Shown piece after piece: positions 50,834 to 61,166 of a stretch of 64,000 nucleotides of DNA. The stretch's first letter is position 1, and each line of letters starts with the position of its first letter. The notes beneath the pieces are model-generated. The model did no database searches. It was not told the DNA's origin and worked only from the letters and a program-made list of their open reading frames with translations. The position numbers were made by a program, and so were the translations under genes. Source of the stretch: Mycobacterium sp. 852002-50816_SCH5313054-b (GTDB taxonomy: Bacteria; Actinomycetota; Actinomycetes; Mycobacteriales; Mycobacteriaceae); assembly GCF_001667185.1 (NCBI RefSeq), contig NZ_LZIC01000011.1, forward strand, positions 1 to 64,000, given 5' to 3'.

Positions 50834-52204
50834 GTGACGCTGGATTTTGCGGGATTGCCGCCCGAAGTCAATTCGGGGCGCATGTATGCGGGGCCGGGTT
50901 CGGGGCCGATGGTGGCCGCCGCGGCGGCGTGGGATGGGTTGGCCGCGGAACTCACTATCGCGGCAGGTTCGTATCGCTCGGCGATGTCCGAGCTCACGGG
51001 CGGTCCGTGGGTGGGTCCGTCGTCGACCACGATGCTCGCTGCGGTGACGCCGTACATGTCCTGGATGAGCGCCACGGCCGCGCAGGCCGAACAGACTGCC
51101 GGCCAGCTCAAGTCGGCGATCGCGGCTTACGAGGCCGCGTTTGCGGCGACCGTGCCGCCACCGGCGATCGAGGTGAATCGGGCCCTGTTGGCCGCGCTGG
51201 TGGCCACCAACTTCCTGGCGCAGAACACCCCCGCGATCATGGCCACCGAGGCGCAGTACGCCGAGATGTGGGCCCAGGATGCCGCCGCGATGTACGGCTA
51301 CGCCGGCGCGTCGGCGGCGGCCACCAAGCTGATTCCCTTCGGCGCACCGCCGCAGACCACCAACCAGGGCGGTACCGCCACTCAAGCCGCCGCGGTCAGT
51401 CGGGCCGCCGCGTCGGCGGCCGGGCCGAGCGCGCAATCCGGCCTGACCCAGGCGATGAACCTGGTGCCGGCCGCGCTGCAGGGCCTCGGGTCCGGGGGAT
51501 CGTTCGACCCGATCTCGTTCGTGGAGGACGTCCTCGGCACCACGACCGGCCAGGCGCTCAACACCTTCACCACGGATGCGGGCAACTGGGCGCTCGTTAT
51601 CAGCGGGCCGTTGTTCACGGCTTCCGGTATCACGCCGCTGCTGGGCGGTCTGTACGGGCTTGCGCTGCCGCAGGCCGCGGCGGTGGCCGGCGACGTGGTG
51701 CCCGACGCGGGCCTCGGGGCGCTGGCGGGTTCGGTCAATTCGGGGGCCGGCGGAGCCGTTTCGGCTGGCGCGGGCGGGGCGGCCACGATCGGCAAGCTCT
51801 CGGTGCCGCAGTCGTGGGCTTCCGCGGCGGGGATCCGGCTGGCCAGCAGCGCGTCGCCGTTGCCGGGCGCCGCGCTGGGTGGCGTGCCCCAGGCCGGGCC
51901 GGCCGAACCGGGGGGCTTCTTCGGCGGCATCCCGCCGATCGGCAGCCTGGTCAACGCGCCGCGGGGCGAGCAGACCCGGGCACGATCCGGACCGGGTCAG
52001 AAAGTCATCCCCGCGATGCCCGGGGAGCAGAACGCCGACGAAGCGGCCGCCCGCACCGCGCCGGCGCAACCGGTTCGCCAGCACGTCGCCAGCGCACTGA
52101 GCGACCGTGAGCGCGAAGAGCTGAGCAAGCTGCGCAAGGAGATCTCCGAGGCCGCGATGGAGCGCGATGCGGCAGCCCGGCTGATCAAGGAGGCGATGCT
52201 GTGA
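50834..52204 (+). CDS. PPE-SVP protein with coiled-coil C-terminus (first of pair)
   Basis: A 456-residue PPE protein. GTG 50834 starts [17 protein letters not shown], with WVG near residue 56 as the WxG-like turn and GKLSVPQSW near residue 319. After the SVP region it has a Gly/Pro linker with a conserved motif (NAPRGE, then [10 protein letters not shown]) and ends in a strongly charged heptad region ([18 protein letters not shown]) that should form a short coiled coil. Its stop overlaps the GTG of the next PPE gene by 4 bases. There is no PE partner in view. Confidence 0.92.
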   Translation: MTLDFAGLPPEVNSGRMYAGPGSGPMVAAAAAWDGLAAELTIAAGSYRSAMSELTGGPWVGPSSTTMLAAVTPYMSWMSATAAQAEQTAGQLKSAIAAYEAAFAATVPPPAIEVNRALLAALVATNFLAQNTPAIMATEAQYAEMWAQDAAAMYGYAGASAAATKLIPFGAPPQTTNQGGTATQAAAVSRAAASAAGPSAQSGLTQAMNLVPAALQGLGSGGSFDPISFVEDVLGTTTGQALNTFTTDAGNWALVISGPLFTASGITPLLGGLYGLALPQAAAVAGDVVPDAGLGALAGSVNSGAGGAVSAGAGGAATIGKLSVPQSWASAAGIRLASSASPLPGAALGGVPQAGPAEPGGFFGGIPPIGSLVNAPRGEQTRARSGPGQKVIPAMPGEQNADEAAARTAPAQPVRQHVASALSDREREELSKLRKEISEAAMERDAAARLIKEAML

Positions 52205-53613
52205 TCGGCGTCCTGGATTTCGCGGAGCTGCCGCCGGAGGTCAACTCCGCCCGGATGTACGCGGGGCCGGGGGCGGAATCGCTGACGGCGGCCGCGGCGG
52301 CCTGGCAGGCGTTGGCGGCGGAGTTGGGTTCGACGGCGAGTTCGTATCGGGCGGTGGTGTCCGGGCTCACCAGCGGACCCTGGGTGGGTCCGTCGTCTGG
52401 ATCGATGGCCGCGGCGGTCGCTCCGTACCTGACGTGGATGACAGCGACCGCGGCGCAGGCCGCGCACACCGCCGGTCAGCTCGGCGCGGCGGCCGCGGCC
52501 TACGAGGCGGCGTTTGCGGCCACGGTGCCTCCGGTGGAGATCGAGGTGAACCGGGCGCTGTTGGCGTCGTTGTTGGCCACCAACACTTTTGGGCAGAACA
52601 CCCCGGCGATCGCGAGCACCGAGGCGCAGTACGCCGAGATGTGGGCGCAGGATGCCGCGGCGATGTACGGCTATGCCGGGGCGTCGGCGGCCGCGACGAG
52701 GCTGACGGCCTTCGGCACGCCGCCGCCGACCACCAATCAGGCCGGCACGACCAGTCAGGGCCCCGCAGTCGGCAACGCTGCCGCCGCCGCGACCGGCTCG
52801 AGCACCCAATCAACGCTCGCCAACGTGCCGAACCTGCTGCAGGGCATGTCGGCGCCGGCGGCCTCGGCCCCTGCGGCCAACCCGATCATCGACTACCTCA
52901 ACGGGCCGAATCCGATCCTGAACACGCTGAACAGCTATCCGTTCCAAACGTTCCACACGCTGAGCGCCGGGACGGTGGGATACCAGATCCTGTCCGAGGG
53001 TCTGAACTTCGACGCTTCCGGCGCCATGCTGACCCTCGCGCCGCCGGTGGCCGCGGCCTGGAATCCGTTGGTGAACTCGCTGTCGGCACCGGCGGCGGCC
53101 GCCCCGGCAGCCGGAGCGGCGGCCGGCGCCGGGCTCGCGTCCAACGTCGCTGGCACGTCCGGCGCGGGCGCCTCGGCGGGCCTGGGCGAGGCGGCCACGG
53201 TCGGCAACCTGTCGGTGCCGCCATCGTGGGGCGGCTCCCCGGCGATCCGGTTGGCGGCGACGGCATTGCCGGCCACCGCCCTGGACGGCTCGCCGCTGGC
53301 CGGGCTTGCCGCGCCGGGAACCTTTTACGGCGGCATGCCCCCAATGGGCCCGGTGGCCAGCGTCGTCAACGCGCCACGCGGCGAGGGGCCACGAGCCCGG
53401 TCGCGCCACAAGGTGGTCGCGGCGCTGCCCGGCGAGCAGGAGGATCCCGCGGCCCCGTGGGTCAAGCCGGGCGCGCCCGCGGACGGTGACGGCGCGGTCA
53501 GCGAACGTGACGAACTCAACCAGCTCCGCAAGGCGGTCGCCGACGTGACCAGGCAGCGCGATGTGCTCAAGCGCACGGCCGCGACGCTGATTAAGGAGGG
53601 CACGCAGAAGTAG
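52201..53613 (+). CDS. PPE-SVP protein with coiled-coil C-terminus (second of pair)
   Basis: A 470-residue paralogue of the preceding gene, with [16 protein letters not shown] near residue 60, GNLSVPPSW near residue 340, the same NAPRGE...[10 protein letters not shown] motif and a closing charged heptad region ([16 protein letters not shown]). The two share general architecture but differ in sequence, so this duplication is old, unlike the one at 5511-9824. The matching coiled-coil ends suggest the two proteins could dimerise with each other. A permease gene begins 60 bases downstream. Confidence 0.92.
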   Translation: MIGVLDFAELPPEVNSARMYAGPGAESLTAAAAAWQALAAELGSTASSYRAVVSGLTSGPWVGPSSGSMAAAVAPYLTWMTATAAQAAHTAGQLGAAAAAYEAAFAATVPPVEIEVNRALLASLLATNTFGQNTPAIASTEAQYAEMWAQDAAAMYGYAGASAAATRLTAFGTPPPTTNQAGTTSQGPAVGNAAAAATGSSTQSTLANVPNLLQGMSAPAASAPAANPIIDYLNGPNPILNTLNSYPFQTFHTLSAGTVGYQILSEGLNFDASGAMLTLAPPVAAAWNPLVNSLSAPAAAAPAAGAAAGAGLASNVAGTSGAGASAGLGEAATVGNLSVPPSWGGSPAIRLAATALPATALDGSPLAGLAAPGTFYGGMPPMGPVASVVNAPRGEGPRARSRHKVVAALPGEQEDPAAPWVKPGAPADGDGAVSERDELNQLRKAVADVTRQRDVLKRTAATLIKEGTQK

Positions 53614-53673
53614 GCGCGAAAACCGGATTGTTACAACAGGTTTCGACGATTGGGGTCGGTTCAATTGATTTTC

Positions 53674-55263
53674 ATGAAGTTTGCCGGGTCTGACCAACGT
53701 TTAGCGGGCGACCCGGCCGTCGACGTGGGTCCAACGGTCGTGCACGACGGTGCGGAGCAGGCTCCGACGCGCCCGGCCACGGCAACCGAGGTGGCGCCCG
53801 GCATCACGCACGAGGACGAGGACCTCGCCCAGCTGAAGGCGTTGGGATTCTCCTCGGAGTTCAAACGCGACATGAGCCCGTGGGCCAACTTCTCGCTGGG
53901 CTTTACCTACCTGTCGCCCGTGGTCGGCATCTACACGGTATTCGCGTTCGCCTTGGCCACCGCCGGCCCGCCGATGATCTGGAGTCTGCTGATCGTCGGC
54001 GCGGGGCAGATGCTGGTGGCGCTGGTGTTCAGCGAGGTGGTCGCGCAGTTCCCGGTGGCCGGCGGCGTCTACCCGTGGGCGCGACGGCTGTGGGGGCGCA
54101 AATGGGCATGGATGACCGGTTGGGTCTACATGTTCTGCCTGCTAGCGCTGATCGCGGATGCGGCCTTCGGCGCGGGCCCGTACCTGGCGGCCATGGTCGG
54201 CTTCCGTCCGACCGCACTGGCCAAGATCTTTTGCGCGCTGGCGGTTTTGGCGGTGGCCACGCTCATCAATCTCACCGGGACGAAGATCCTCGGCTACTTC
54301 GCGATCTTCGGCTTTACCGCGGAGCTGATCGGCGCGCTCGTTGTCGGCGTCTGGTTGCTGATCACCCACCGGGCCCACGGCCTGGGTGTGCTGTTTAACA
54401 GCTTCAACGCCCAGGGCAGTCACAGCTTCCTGTACGCGTTCCTGGCCGCCAGCCTCATCGGCTTCTATCAGTTTTTCGGTTTCGAGGCGTGCGGCGACGT
54501 GGCCGAGGAGGTCCGCAACCCCGGCATCCAGATCCCGAAAGCGATGCGCCGCACCATCTATGTCGGCGGGGCGGCATCGACGTTCGTGTGCCTGAGCCTG
54601 ATCCTGTCGGTGACCGACTTCGGGGCGGTCATCCGCGGTGAGGACACCAACCCGATCTCGACCGTCCTGCAAAGCGCCTTCGGCGACATCGGATCCCGGG
54701 TCGTGCTGGGCATCGTGCTGATCTCGTTCGTCTCGTGCGCGCTGAGCCTGCAGGCGGCCGCCAGCCGGTTGATCTTTTCCTACGGTCGCGACGGGATGAT
54801 CTTCGGCTCCAAGTTGTTGGCGCGCTTCGATCACAAGAGGCACGTGCCACCGTTCGCCCTGCTGGCCGCGGTCCTCGTCCCGGGCGGGCTGATCATCGGG
54901 ACCATCGTCTCCGAGCACCCCCTCAACAAGCTGGTCAGCTTCGGCACGGTCGGCGTCTACCTCGGGTTCCAGATGGTGGTGCTGGCCGCCCTGCGGGCGA
55001 GGCTGAAGGGCTGGAAGCCGTCCGGCAAGTACCGGCTGGGCCGGTGGGGGATGCTCGTCAATATCAGCGCCCTGGTCTACGGCGTCGCGGCCATCGTCAA
55101 CATCTGCTGGCCGCGCACGCCCGATGCCCCCTGGTACGACAACTACGTCGTTCTCCTGATGGCGGGCATCATCATCGGCGTCGGCCTGCTCTACATGGTC
55201 TCGGCCCGGGCCTACGCCAACAGCGAGGCGGCCCACGCCGACGCCATTCCGCAACGGGCCTGA
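53674..55263 (+). CDS. APC-superfamily amino acid/amine permease
   Basis: A 529-residue inner-membrane transporter with about 12 transmembrane helices and a 65-residue cytosolic N-terminus. Typical APC features are [20 protein letters not shown] in the first helix region, [16 protein letters not shown], and [20 protein letters not shown]. Members of this amino acid/choline-type group carry amines, GABA or amino acids. ATG 53674 (MKFAGSDQ) is chosen; an in-frame TTG at 53650 is possible. ureA starts 46 bases downstream, so it probably shares a transcript with urease. I infer guanidine, urea-cycle amines or a related nitrogen compound as cargo; this is unproven. Confidence 0.85.
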   Translation: MKFAGSDQRLAGDPAVDVGPTVVHDGAEQAPTRPATATEVAPGITHEDEDLAQLKALGFSSEFKRDMSPWANFSLGFTYLSPVVGIYTVFAFALATAGPPMIWSLLIVGAGQMLVALVFSEVVAQFPVAGGVYPWARRLWGRKWAWMTGWVYMFCLLALIADAAFGAGPYLAAMVGFRPTALAKIFCALAVLAVATLINLTGTKILGYFAIFGFTAELIGALVVGVWLLITHRAHGLGVLFNSFNAQGSHSFLYAFLAASLIGFYQFFGFEACGDVAEEVRNPGIQIPKAMRRTIYVGGAASTFVCLSLILSVTDFGAVIRGEDTNPISTVLQSAFGDIGSRVVLGIVLISFVSCALSLQAAASRLIFSYGRDGMIFGSKLLARFDHKRHVPPFALLAAVLVPGGLIIGTIVSEHPLNKLVSFGTVGVYLGFQMVVLAALRARLKGWKPSGKYRLGRWGMLVNISALVYGVAAIVNICWPRTPDAPWYDNYVVLLMAGIIIGVGLLYMVSARAYANSEAAHADAIPQRA

Positions 55264-55309
55264 CTCGAGGTGTCACCTACCGCCGCGCAATGGCAGGATC
55301 TACCACGAC

Positions 55310-55612
55310 ATGCTTCTCACGCCGCACGAGCAAGAGCGACTGCTGTTGTCCTACGCCGCCGAGCTGGCCCGGCGGCGTAGGGCGCGGGGGTTGCGGCTGA
55401 ATGTCCCCGAGGCCACCGCCGTCATCACCGACCACATTCTCGAAGGCGCGCGGGACGGCCGCAGCGTCGCCGAGCTGATGGCCAGCGGATGTGAGGTGCT
55501 GAGCCGCGACGACGTGATGGAGGGCGTGCCGGAGATGATCGACGACGTGCACGTGGAAGCGACGTTCCCGGACGGCACCAAACTGGTCACCGTCCATCAC
55601 CCGATCGCATGA
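55310..55612 (+). CDS. ureA: Urease gamma subunit
   Basis: A 100-residue structural subunit of urease, with [20 protein letters not shown] at the N-terminus and [20 protein letters not shown] in the second half, both classic UreA segments. It starts the run ureABCFGD, in which neighbouring genes overlap by a few bases or nearly touch, and lies 46 bases after the permease stop. Confidence 0.96.
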   Translation: MLLTPHEQERLLLSYAAELARRRRARGLRLNVPEATAVITDHILEGARDGRSVAELMASGCEVLSRDDVMEGVPEMIDDVHVEATFPDGTKLVTVHHPIA

Positions 55613-55923
55613 TTCCCGGCGAGATTCTATACGGCGCAGGCGATATCGAGATCAACGCCGGCGCGCAACGGCTCGAGATGCAGATCGTCAACACCGGCGA
55701 CCGCCCGGTGCAGGTCGGCAGCCACGTCCATTTGCCACAGACCAACGCGGCGCTGTCGTTCGACCGTGCCGCGGCCCACGGGTACCGGCTCGATGTCCCG
55801 GCGGCCACCGCGGTCCGCTTCGAACCCGGCATTCCCCAGACGGTCCGGCTGGTCCCGCTGCGCGGGCGGCGCGAAGTGCACGGCCTGGACCTGAACCCAC
55901 CCGGACGGCTCGACCCGTCATGA
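55609..55923 (+). CDS. ureB: Urease beta subunit
   Basis: A 104-residue urease beta subunit beginning [18 protein letters not shown], with [20 protein letters not shown] and the C-terminal [17 protein letters not shown]. Its ATG overlaps the ureA stop by 4 bases and its own stop overlaps ureC by 4. Confidence 0.96.
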   Translation: MIPGEILYGAGDIEINAGAQRLEMQIVNTGDRPVQVGSHVHLPQTNAALSFDRAAAHGYRLDVPAATAVRFEPGIPQTVRLVPLRGRREVHGLDLNPPGRLDPS

Positions 55924-57635
55924 CACGGCTGTCCAGGGAGCGCTACGCCGATCTGTTCGGCCCCACCACGGGGGACCGGATCAGGCTGGCCGACACCGAT
56001 CTGCTGGTGGAGATCACCGAAGACCGCAGTGGCGGACCGGGTTTGGCGGGTGACGAAGCCGTGTTCGGCGGCGGCAAGGTGCTGCGCGAATCGATGGGCC
56101 AGGGTCGCGCCAGCCGGGCCGACGGCGCACCCGACACCGTGGTCACCGGCGCGGTGATCATTGACTACTGGGGAATCATCAAGGCCGACATCGGGATTCG
56201 CGACGGCCGCATCGTCGCCATCGGCAAGGCGGGCAACCCCGACATCATGTCGGGCGTGCATCCGGACCTGGTGGTCGGGCCCTCCACCGAAATCATTGGC
56301 GGCAACGGGAAAATCGTCACCGCGGGCGCCATCGACTGTCACGTGCACTTGATCTGTCCGCAGCTGATGCCCGAGGCGCTGGGGTCCGGCATCACCACCA
56401 TCATCGGCGGCGGCACCGGGCCCGCCGAGGGCACCAAGGCCACCACCGTCACCCCCGGCGAATGGCACCTGGCCCGGATGCTGGAGGCGCTGGATTCCTG
56501 GCCGGTGAACTTCGCGCTGCTCGGCAAGGGAAACACGGTCAACGCCGAGGGCTTGTGGGAGCAATTGAGGGGTGGCGCTTCGGGTTTCAAGCTGCACGAG
56601 GATTGGGGGTCGACGCCCGCGGCCATCGACGCGTGCCTGACCGTGGCCGACGCGGCCGGCGTGCAGGTGGCGCTGCACACCGACACCCTCAACGAGATGG
56701 GGTTCGTCGAGAACACCCTGGGCGCCATCGCCGGCCGTTCGATCCACACCTATCACACCGAGGGCGCCGGCGGCGGGCACGCACCCGACATCATGCGGGT
56801 CGCCGCCGAACCGAACGTGTTGCCCAGTTCCACCAACCCGACGCGCCCGCACACGGTCAACACGCTCGACGAGCACCTGGACATGCTCATGGTCTGCCAT
56901 CACCTCAATCCCGCGGTGCCCGAGGATCTGGCGTTCGCCGAGAGCCGGATCAGGCCGTCGACGATGGCCGCCGAGGACCTGCTGCACGACATGGGCGCGA
57001 TCTCGATGATCGGCAGCGATTCGCAGGCGATGGGCCGCATCGGCGAGGTGGTGATCCGCACCTGGCAGACCGCGCACGTGATGAAGCGCCGCCGCGGCGC
57101 GCTGCCCGGCGACGGCGCCGCGGACAACAACCGGGCGCGGCGTTACGTCGCGAAATACACGATCTGCCCGGCCATCACGCACGGCCTCGATCACGAGATC
57201 GGTTCCGTGGAGGTGGGCAAGCTCGCCGACCTGGTGTTGTGGGAGCCCGCGTTCTTCGGCGTGCGCCCGCACGCCGTGCTCAAGGGCGGCATGATCGCCT
57301 GGGCGGCGATGGGGGACGCCAACGCGTCGATCCCCACCCCGCAGCCGGTGCTCCCGCGGCCGATGTTCGGCGCCGCGACGGCCCCGGCCACGTCGGTGCA
57401 CTTCGTGGCGCCGCAGGCGATCGAAGCGGGCCTGACCGAAAGGCTGGCCATCGGTCGGCGACTGGTCCCCGTCCAGGACGTCGGCTCCGTCGGCAAGGCC
57501 GACCTGCCGCTCAACGACGCCATGCCGAGCATCGCGATCGATCCCGACACGTTCACCGTGCGCATCGACGGAGAGGTCTGGCAGGAGCAGCCGGCGACGG
57601 AACTTCCCATGGCACAACGATATTTCCTGTTCTGA
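55920..57635 (+). CDS. ureC: Urease alpha (catalytic) subunit
   Basis: A 571-residue catalytic subunit that hydrolyses urea at a dinuclear nickel site. The carbamylated metal-bridging lysine is Lys224 in [10 protein letters not shown]. Nickel-ligand His residues are seen in CHVHLICPQ and in [12 protein letters not shown]. The mobile flap has Cys326-His327 in MVCHHLNP. All catalytic residues appear intact, so the enzyme should be active once matured by UreF, UreG and UreD. The stop codon overlaps the ureF ATG by one base. Confidence 0.97.
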   Translation: MTRLSRERYADLFGPTTGDRIRLADTDLLVEITEDRSGGPGLAGDEAVFGGGKVLRESMGQGRASRADGAPDTVVTGAVIIDYWGIIKADIGIRDGRIVAIGKAGNPDIMSGVHPDLVVGPSTEIIGGNGKIVTAGAIDCHVHLICPQLMPEALGSGITTIIGGGTGPAEGTKATTVTPGEWHLARMLEALDSWPVNFALLGKGNTVNAEGLWEQLRGGASGFKLHEDWGSTPAAIDACLTVADAAGVQVALHTDTLNEMGFVENTLGAIAGRSIHTYHTEGAGGGHAPDIMRVAAEPNVLPSSTNPTRPHTVNTLDEHLDMLMVCHHLNPAVPEDLAFAESRIRPSTMAAEDLLHDMGAISMIGSDSQAMGRIGEVVIRTWQTAHVMKRRRGALPGDGAADNNRARRYVAKYTICPAITHGLDHEIGSVEVGKLADLVLWEPAFFGVRPHAVLKGGMIAWAAMGDANASIPTPQPVLPRPMFGAATAPATSVHFVAPQAIEAGLTERLAIGRRLVPVQDVGSVGKADLPLNDAMPSIAIDPDTFTVRIDGEVWQEQPATELPMAQRYFLF

Positions 57636-58276
57636 TGGTCCAGCCCCCCTTGGCCACGCTGCTCGCACTGGCCGACTCGCGACTGCCCACCGGCGCGCAC
57701 GTGCACTCCGGTGGCGTCGAAGAGGCAGTCACCAGCGGGATGGTGACCGACCTGGCCACGCTCAAAGCGTTTCTGGTTCGAAGGATTCGCACGCACGGGC
57801 TGGTCATCGCCTCGGTGGCGGCCGCGGTGCACCGCGGCGACATCTCGCTCGACGACGCGGACCGCGAAACAGACGCGCGCACGCCGGCCCCCGCGGCCCG
57901 GCAGGCCTCGCGCGCCCAGGGCCGAGGGCTGGCACGGCTGGCGCGTCGGGTCTGGCCGCAGGCCGACTGGGATGACCTGGGCCCACGGCCGCACCTCGCG
58001 GTGGCCGCGGGGCGCGTCGGAGCGATGAGCGGCCTGGAGCCCGGGCACACCGCGCTGCACGTCGTGTACACGACCATGACCGGCTCGGCGACCGCCGCCC
58101 AGCGGCTGCTGGCACTGGACCCCGCCGCCGTCGCCGCCGTCACGTTCGAGCTGTCGGAACTCTGCGAGCGCACCGCCGCGGAGGCCGGCACCGGGCTGGC
58201 CGACCTGTCCGATCCCACCCTCGACATGCTGGCGCAGCACCACGCCGAACGCGAGCGACCGCTTTTTGTTTCCTGA
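57635..58276 (+). CDS. ureF: Urease accessory protein UreF
   Basis: A 213-residue all-helical accessory protein that gates nickel delivery and GTPase activity in the UreDFG complex. [18 protein letters not shown] near residue 15 is the UreF signature. Its start is the ATG that shares a base with the ureC stop. A much longer in-frame reading upstream is only the shadow of ureC. The C-terminus ends PLFVS, as in M. tuberculosis. Confidence 0.94.
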   Translation: MVQPPLATLLALADSRLPTGAHVHSGGVEEAVTSGMVTDLATLKAFLVRRIRTHGLVIASVAAAVHRGDISLDDADRETDARTPAPAARQASRAQGRGLARLARRVWPQADWDDLGPRPHLAVAAGRVGAMSGLEPGHTALHVVYTTMTGSATAAQRLLALDPAAVAAVTFELSELCERTAAEAGTGLADLSDPTLDMLAQHHAERERPLFVS

Positions 58277-58286
58277 AAGGCCAACC

Positions 58287-58958
58287 ATGTCAACACATCT
58301 GCACACCCACCCGCACACGCATCACGATCGGCCGAAACGGGTCCGGCGGCCGGGGGAGCCGCTGCGCATCGGCGTCGGGGGACCGGTCGGCTCCGGCAAG
58401 ACCGCGCTTGTTGCCGCGTTGTGCCGGCAGTTGCGCGGCGAGCTGTCGCTGGCGGTGCTGACCAACGACATCTACACCACCGAGGACGCCGACTTCCTGC
58501 GCCGCAACGCGGTGCTGCCCGACGACCGGATCGCGGCCGTCCAGACGGGGGGCTGCCCGCACACCGCGATCCGCGACGACATCACCGCCAACCTGGACGC
58601 GATCGACGACCTGATCGCCGGCCACGACGACCTGGACCTCATCCTGGTGGAGTCCGGCGGCGACAACCTGACGGCCACGTTCTCGTCGGGCCTGGTGGAC
58701 GTGCAGATCTTCGTCATCGACGTGGCCGGCGGGGACAAGGTGCCGCGCAAGGGCGGCCCCGGAGTGACCTATTCGGACCTTTTGGTGGTCAACAAGATTG
58801 ACCTGGCGCCGTTGGTCGGGGCCGACCTGGAGGTGATGGCCCGCGACGCGGACGCCGTGCGCGCGGGCCGGCCCACGATCATGCAGTCGTTGACCAGGGA
58901 CCCGGCGGCCACCGAGGTGCTGGCCTGGGTGCGCGCCCAGTTGGCCGCAGTGACCTGA
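58287..58958 (+). CDS. ureG: Urease accessory GTPase UreG
   Basis: A 223-residue SIMIBI GTPase that drives nickel insertion. It has a His-rich N-terminus ([14 protein letters not shown]), a likely nickel-binding tail, the P-loop [10 protein letters not shown] (residues 31-40), and LVESGGDNL and VVNKIDLAP as guanine-binding motifs. ATG 58287 is 10 bases after the ureF stop. The stop overlaps the ureD start by one base. Confidence 0.96.
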   Translation: MSTHLHTHPHTHHDRPKRVRRPGEPLRIGVGGPVGSGKTALVAALCRQLRGELSLAVLTNDIYTTEDADFLRRNAVLPDDRIAAVQTGGCPHTAIRDDITANLDAIDDLIAGHDDLDLILVESGGDNLTATFSSGLVDVQIFVIDVAGGDKVPRKGGPGVTYSDLLVVNKIDLAPLVGADLEVMARDADAVRAGRPTIMQSLTRDPAATEVLAWVRAQLAAVT

Positions 58959-59608
58959 TGCACTCCGAGGTTGTGCTGGTCGCGTCCGCCGATCGCTTGC
59001 CGCGCATCCAGTGCCGCGGCGGCGGCATGCAGGCGCGCTGCACCTCGCCCGACACGGTGCATTTGGTGTCGGCGGCCGCCATGCCGCTGGGCGGCGACAC
59101 CATCGACATCCGGGTCATCGTCGAACCAGGCGCCCGGCTCAGATTGCGCAGCGCCGCCGCCACCGTGGCGTTGCCCGGGGCGAGCACGCCTACGTCGCAC
59201 GCCCATTGGGTGATCGAGGTGGCCGGGAGCCTCGACGTCGACCTGGAGCCGACGGTGGTCGCCGGCGCCGCCCGGCACCTGTCCAGCGTTGTGCTGTCCC
59301 TGCACGACGAGGGCCTGCTCCGGTTGCGCGAGCGGGTGCAGATAGGCAGATGCGGTGAGCGCGAGGGGTTCTGGTCCGGATCGCTGCACGCCGACCGCGA
59401 CGGACTCCCGCTGTTGCGCCACCGGGTGGAATTGGGCGCGGGGTCGCCGGCCGACGACGACATCTCGGCACCCCGGGCCGCCGTCAACGAATTACGCTAT
59501 CCCGAAACGAGTTTCGAGACTACCGCCATCGACGTGGGATCGACCGTACTTGCGTTGGCCGGCGGCGGGACGCTGAGTACCTGGCAGGCCGACCGGCTGG
59601 CGGTTTAG
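58958..59608 (+). CDS. ureD: Urease accessory protein UreD (UreH)
   Basis: A 216-residue chaperone of the UreD/UreH family that docks on the apo-urease and channels nickel. RLPRIQCRGGGMQARCTS and SAAAMPLGGDTIDIRVIVEPGA-type segments match the family, as does the C-terminal region after NELRYPE. It closes the urease operon. ndh is convergent and its stop overlaps by 4 bases. Confidence 0.92.
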   Translation: MHSEVVLVASADRLPRIQCRGGGMQARCTSPDTVHLVSAAAMPLGGDTIDIRVIVEPGARLRLRSAAATVALPGASTPTSHAHWVIEVAGSLDVDLEPTVVAGAARHLSSVVLSLHDEGLLRLRERVQIGRCGEREGFWSGSLHADRDGLPLLRHRVELGAGSPADDDISAPRAAVNELRYPETSFETTAIDVGSTVLALAGGGTLSTWQADRLAV

Positions 59609-60990
59609 CTGGCCCGCCTGGCCGCCGGGCGTTTGGCCTCGGCCGCCAGGACCGCCAGCTGTTCGAGTCGGGTGCGGGCGAACGCCTGCTGCTCGGTGAT
59701 GGTGAGCTGGCCGCGGCGAGTGCTCAGGAAGGTCACCGTCCACGACAGCAGGGTGCTGACTTTCGTCTTGAACCCGACCAGGTAGACCAGGTGCAGCACC
59801 AGCCACATCAGCCAGGCGATGAAGCCGCTGAACTCCAGCGGACCGACCTTGGCCACCGCGGAAAACCGCGACACCGTGGCCATCGAGCCCTTGTCGAAGT
59901 ACTGGAACGGCTCGCGGTCGGCCGGGTCGGCCCCGTCCAGTTCGGCCTTGATCGCGGCAGCGGCGTACTTGGCGCCCTGGATGGCGCCCTGGGCCACGCC
60001 GGGCACGCCCTCGACGGCGGCCATGTCACCGATGACGAACACGTTGGGATGCCCGGGAATCGACAGGTCGGGCAGCACCTTGACCCGGCCGGCCCGGTCG
60101 ACCTCGACCGAGGACTGCTCGGCGAGGTCTCTGCCCAGCCCGCTGGCCTGCACCCCGGCGGACCACACCTTGCACGCGGACTCGATGCGCCGGGTGGTGC
60201 CGTCGGAGTCCTTGACTGTGATGCCGTTGCGGTCGACGTCGGTGACCATCGCGCCCAGCTGGATCTCGACGCCCATCTTCTCCAGCCGCGCGGCCGCCCG
60301 CTCGCCGAGCTTTTCGCCGAACGGCGGGAGCACCGCGGGGGCGGCGTCGAGCAGGATCACCCGCGCCTTGGTGGAGTCGATGTGCCGGAAAGAACCCTTC
60401 AGGGTGTGGGACGCCAATTCGGCGATCTGCCCGGCCATTTCGACGCCGGTGGGGCCGGCGCCGATGACCGTGAACGTCAGCAGCTTGGCACGTCGTTCGG
60501 GGTCGCGGGACCGTTCGGCCTGCTCGAAGGCGCTCAAGATCCGTCCCCGAACCTCGAGTGCGTCGTCGATCGATTTCATGCCCGGCGCGAACTCGGCGAA
60601 CTGGTCGTTGCCGAAGTACGACTGGCCGGCGCCGGCGGCCACGATCAGGCTGTCATACGGGGTTTCGTACGTGTGGCCGAGCAGGTCCGAGACGACGAAC
60701 TGGCCTTCCAGATCGATGTGCGTCACGTCGCCGAGCAACACCTGGACGTTGCGCTGCCTGCGCAGCACGACCCGGGTGGGCGGGGCGATGTCGCCCTCGG
60801 ACACGATGCCGGTGGCCACCTGGTACAGCAGCGGCTGGAACAGGTGGTGGGTGGTGCGGGCGATCAGCTTGATGTCGACGTTGGCGTGCTTGAGCTTCTT
60901 TGCCGCGTTGAGCCCGCCGAATCCCGAACCGATGATGACGACTTGATGACGACGGTTGGGGGCGGCAGTGGTTTCTGCCTGCGTGCTCAT
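59605..60990 (-). CDS. ndh: Type II NADH dehydrogenase
   Basis: A 461-residue single-subunit NADH:menaquinone oxidoreductase bound to the inner membrane, a main entry to the mycobacterial respiratory chain. The FAD motif is VVIIGSGFGGLNAAKKL (about residues 18-34) and the NADH motif is VIGAGPTGVEMAGQIAE (about 176-192). A C-terminal hydrophobic region (GFIAWLMWLVLHLVYLVGF, about 385-403) anchors it. Start ATG 60990. It is the only transcription unit here facing urease. Confidence 0.95.
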   Translation of the reverse strand: MSTQAETTAAPNRRHQVVIIGSGFGGLNAAKKLKHANVDIKLIARTTHHLFQPLLYQVATGIVSEGDIAPPTRVVLRRQRNVQVLLGDVTHIDLEGQFVVSDLLGHTYETPYDSLIVAAGAGQSYFGNDQFAEFAPGMKSIDDALEVRGRILSAFEQAERSRDPERRAKLLTFTVIGAGPTGVEMAGQIAELASHTLKGSFRHIDSTKARVILLDAAPAVLPPFGEKLGERAAARLEKMGVEIQLGAMVTDVDRNGITVKDSDGTTRRIESACKVWSAGVQASGLGRDLAEQSSVEVDRAGRVKVLPDLSIPGHPNVFVIGDMAAVEGVPGVAQGAIQGAKYAAAAIKAELDGADPADREPFQYFDKGSMATVSRFSAVAKVGPLEFSGFIAWLMWLVLHLVYLVGFKTKVSTLLSWTVTFLSTRRGQLTITEQQAFARTRLEQLAVLAAEAKRPAARRAS

Positions 60991-61100
60991 GTTCGGGCTG
61001 CTCCTGATCTGGGGCTGCTGGTCGCGCGAATTCAGTTAGCTACCACGCTAGTGAAGCCGATACCCGGATACCCAGATCGTCAGCATGTGCAATCAAGCAC

Positions 61101-61156
61101 ATTGGGTATCGGGCCTGGTCGAGTGAACGTGATACTCGTCATGCCCGATGCCCAAT
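61101..61156 (-). terminator. Large hairpin between ndh and the LLM oxidoreductase gene
   Basis: ATTGGGTATCGGGC (61101-61114) is complementary to GCCCGATGCCCAAT (61143-61156) except for one position that would be a G-U pair in one RNA strand. The loop is 28 bases. It lies 11 bases past the stop of the minus-strand oxidoreductase gene and before the ndh promoter, so a terminator or operator role is possible. There is no T-run. Confidence 0.5.
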
Positions 61157-61166
61157 GCGTTGTAAG

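Noticed and set aside
56462..57634. Upstream extension of ureF through ureC in another frame
   Set aside because: ureC is certain in its own frame; UreF length and start match the homologue from 57635.
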